5,309 nucleotides of DNA. It comes from Oscillospiraceae bacterium (GTDB lineage Bacteria > Bacillota > Clostridia > Oscillospirales > Ruminococcaceae). The notes under the pieces were generated by a model. It was given only the letters and a program-made list of their open reading frames with translations. It ran no database searches and was not told the origin of the DNA. Below, in pieces: positions 5,012 through 5,309 of the stretch (the first letter of the stretch is position 1; each line of letters begins with the position of its first letter). Made by a program: the position numbers and the translations under genes. The DNA is taken from assembly GCA_017528675.1 (NCBI GenBank), contig JAFXOO010000290.1, positions 1 through 5,309 on the forward strand, in the 5' to 3' direction.

Positions 5012-5146
5012 CAATGCTAACAACTTAGCAGAATAAAACCTGCGGGTGCAGGGCGGTCACCGCCCTGCCGAGGGTGGTTTAGGAGGGGCGAGCAGCCCCT
5101 CCTGAGTCGGCGCAAGCCGACAAAAAAGCCTAAGTTGTTAGCGTTG
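5012..5146 (+). mobile_element. 135-bp MITE-like element, copy 2 (inverted)
   Basis: This is the reverse complement of 2506-2640 with 131 of 135 positions identical by hand alignment. Differences fall near each end (two in the terminal repeats) and at two internal single bases, and no indels are needed. The terminal repeat CAATGCTAACAACTTAG (5012-5028) matches the complement of 5130-5146 with one mismatch. Hairpins: 5048-5056/5060-5068, 5081-5089/5095-5103 and 5106-5111/5116-5121, the last with a GCAA (GNRA-type) loop followed by six A. The second-hairpin stem sequence is perfectly kept in both copies. The element sits at the end of the terminator T-run and is flanked by a 12-bp direct repeat. 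No gene is encoded within it. Confidence 0.85.
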
Positions 5147-5158
5147 TTTTTTTGGGGG
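5147..5158 (+). repeat. Right target-site duplication of repeat copy 2
   Basis: Identical to 4999-5010. Its G-run is also the left arm of the next hairpin (5154-5170), so the original site was terminator T-run followed directly by that hairpin. Confidence 0.65.
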
Positions 5159-5269
5159 CTTGCAGCCCCCTGCACGGGCTATTTTTGGAGCGGGTGCACC
5201 GCTCCCCCTGCCCAGAGGGTGCCCTCGTCGGCACCCTCTGGACTCCCGGACGGCAGGGTTGCACCCTGC
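5154..5269. repeat. Cluster of four perfect GC-rich hairpins
   Basis: Four non-overlapping perfect inverted repeats occur in 116 bases: 5154-5160/5164-5170 (7 bp, loop TGC); 5187-5193/5199-5205 (7 bp, 5-nt loop); 5212-5223/5230-5241 (12 bp, 6-nt loop); 5253-5259/5263-5269 (7 bp, loop TGC). No run of T follows any of them closely except ATTTTT after the first (5181-5186) and TTTT after the last (5276-5279). The region has no gene I can support; frames that stay open across it are made of cysteine-, proline- and arginine-rich hairpin sequence. It resembles a structured intergenic repeat cluster. Confidence 0.7.
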
Positions 5270-5309
5270 ACCTGCTTTTGGGCATCCTGATTTTTGGTAA
5301 ACCAGCTTC

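Noticed and set aside
2506..5146. Composite transposon carrying the three-gene operon
   Set aside because: Each repeat copy has its own direct repeat, the outer flanks (CCGCCCTGTCC and T7G5) do not match each other, and no transposase is present. Two independent insertions explain the data better.
5130..5309. Minus-strand frames entering from the right edge
   Set aside because: All three minus frames stay open for much of this stretch, but beyond the first 15-20 residues they read hairpin sequence of odd composition (C, R, P, G). No frame can be preferred, so no gene is called; a real 3' end from a gene beyond the edge cannot be excluded.

Overview
The window looks like chromosomal DNA of a fairly GC-rich member of the Clostridia, plausibly a gut Oscillospiraceae/Ruminococcus-type organism. 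This is inferred from strong GGAGG ribosome binding sites, sigma-A promoters, YqeG and VanW family proteins, and intergenic regions full of GC-rich hairpins. The species cannot be fixed from sequence alone.

Layout. (1) 3-131 (+) is the 3' end of an unrecognised gene running in from the left edge. It is followed by a hairpin-rich gap up to 270. (2) 2431 down to 271 (-) is a two-gene operon: a polysaccharide-type flippase (MATE/Wzx-like, 478 aa), then a YoaK/DUF1275 membrane protein (239 aa) that starts at TTG four bases after the flippase stop. A sigma-A promoter with an extended -10 lies at 2462-2490. (3) 2432-2878 is a divergent intergenic region. It holds a 135-bp mobile repeat, two small dyads, a perfect consensus promoter (TTGACA-17-TATAAT, 2740-2768) and a leader of about 100 nt with a possible 16-codon leader peptide. 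(4) 2879-4925 (+) is a three-gene operon: an unassigned TIM-barrel protein (226 aa), a YqeG-type HAD phosphatase (174 aa) and a cytoplasmic VanW-domain protein (278 aa). It ends at a strong intrinsic terminator (4969-5005). (5) 5012-5146 is a second copy of the 135-bp repeat, inverted relative to the first. A run of four perfect hairpins follows up to 5269, with no assignable gene to the window end.

The main discovery is the repeat pair. The two copies (2506-2640 and 5012-5146) match at 131 of 135 positions by hand alignment. Each has 17-bp terminal inverted repeats with one mismatch, three internal perfect hairpins and its own flanking direct repeat of 10-12 bp. They therefore look like two independent insertions of a small non-autonomous element (MITE-like), one into a GC-rich hairpin and one at a terminator U-tract/hairpin junction. 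Together they bracket the three-gene operon, with its promoter and terminator, in inverted orientation. Homologous recombination between them could flip the whole self-contained cassette.

How the genes work together is only partly readable. The minus-strand pair are both membrane proteins, probably concerned with envelope glycan export plus an unknown transport function. The plus-strand trio joins a phosphate-binding-type barrel, a HAD phosphatase and a VanW protein. This could be a small metabolite or envelope-related pathway, but no substrate can be named from the sequence.
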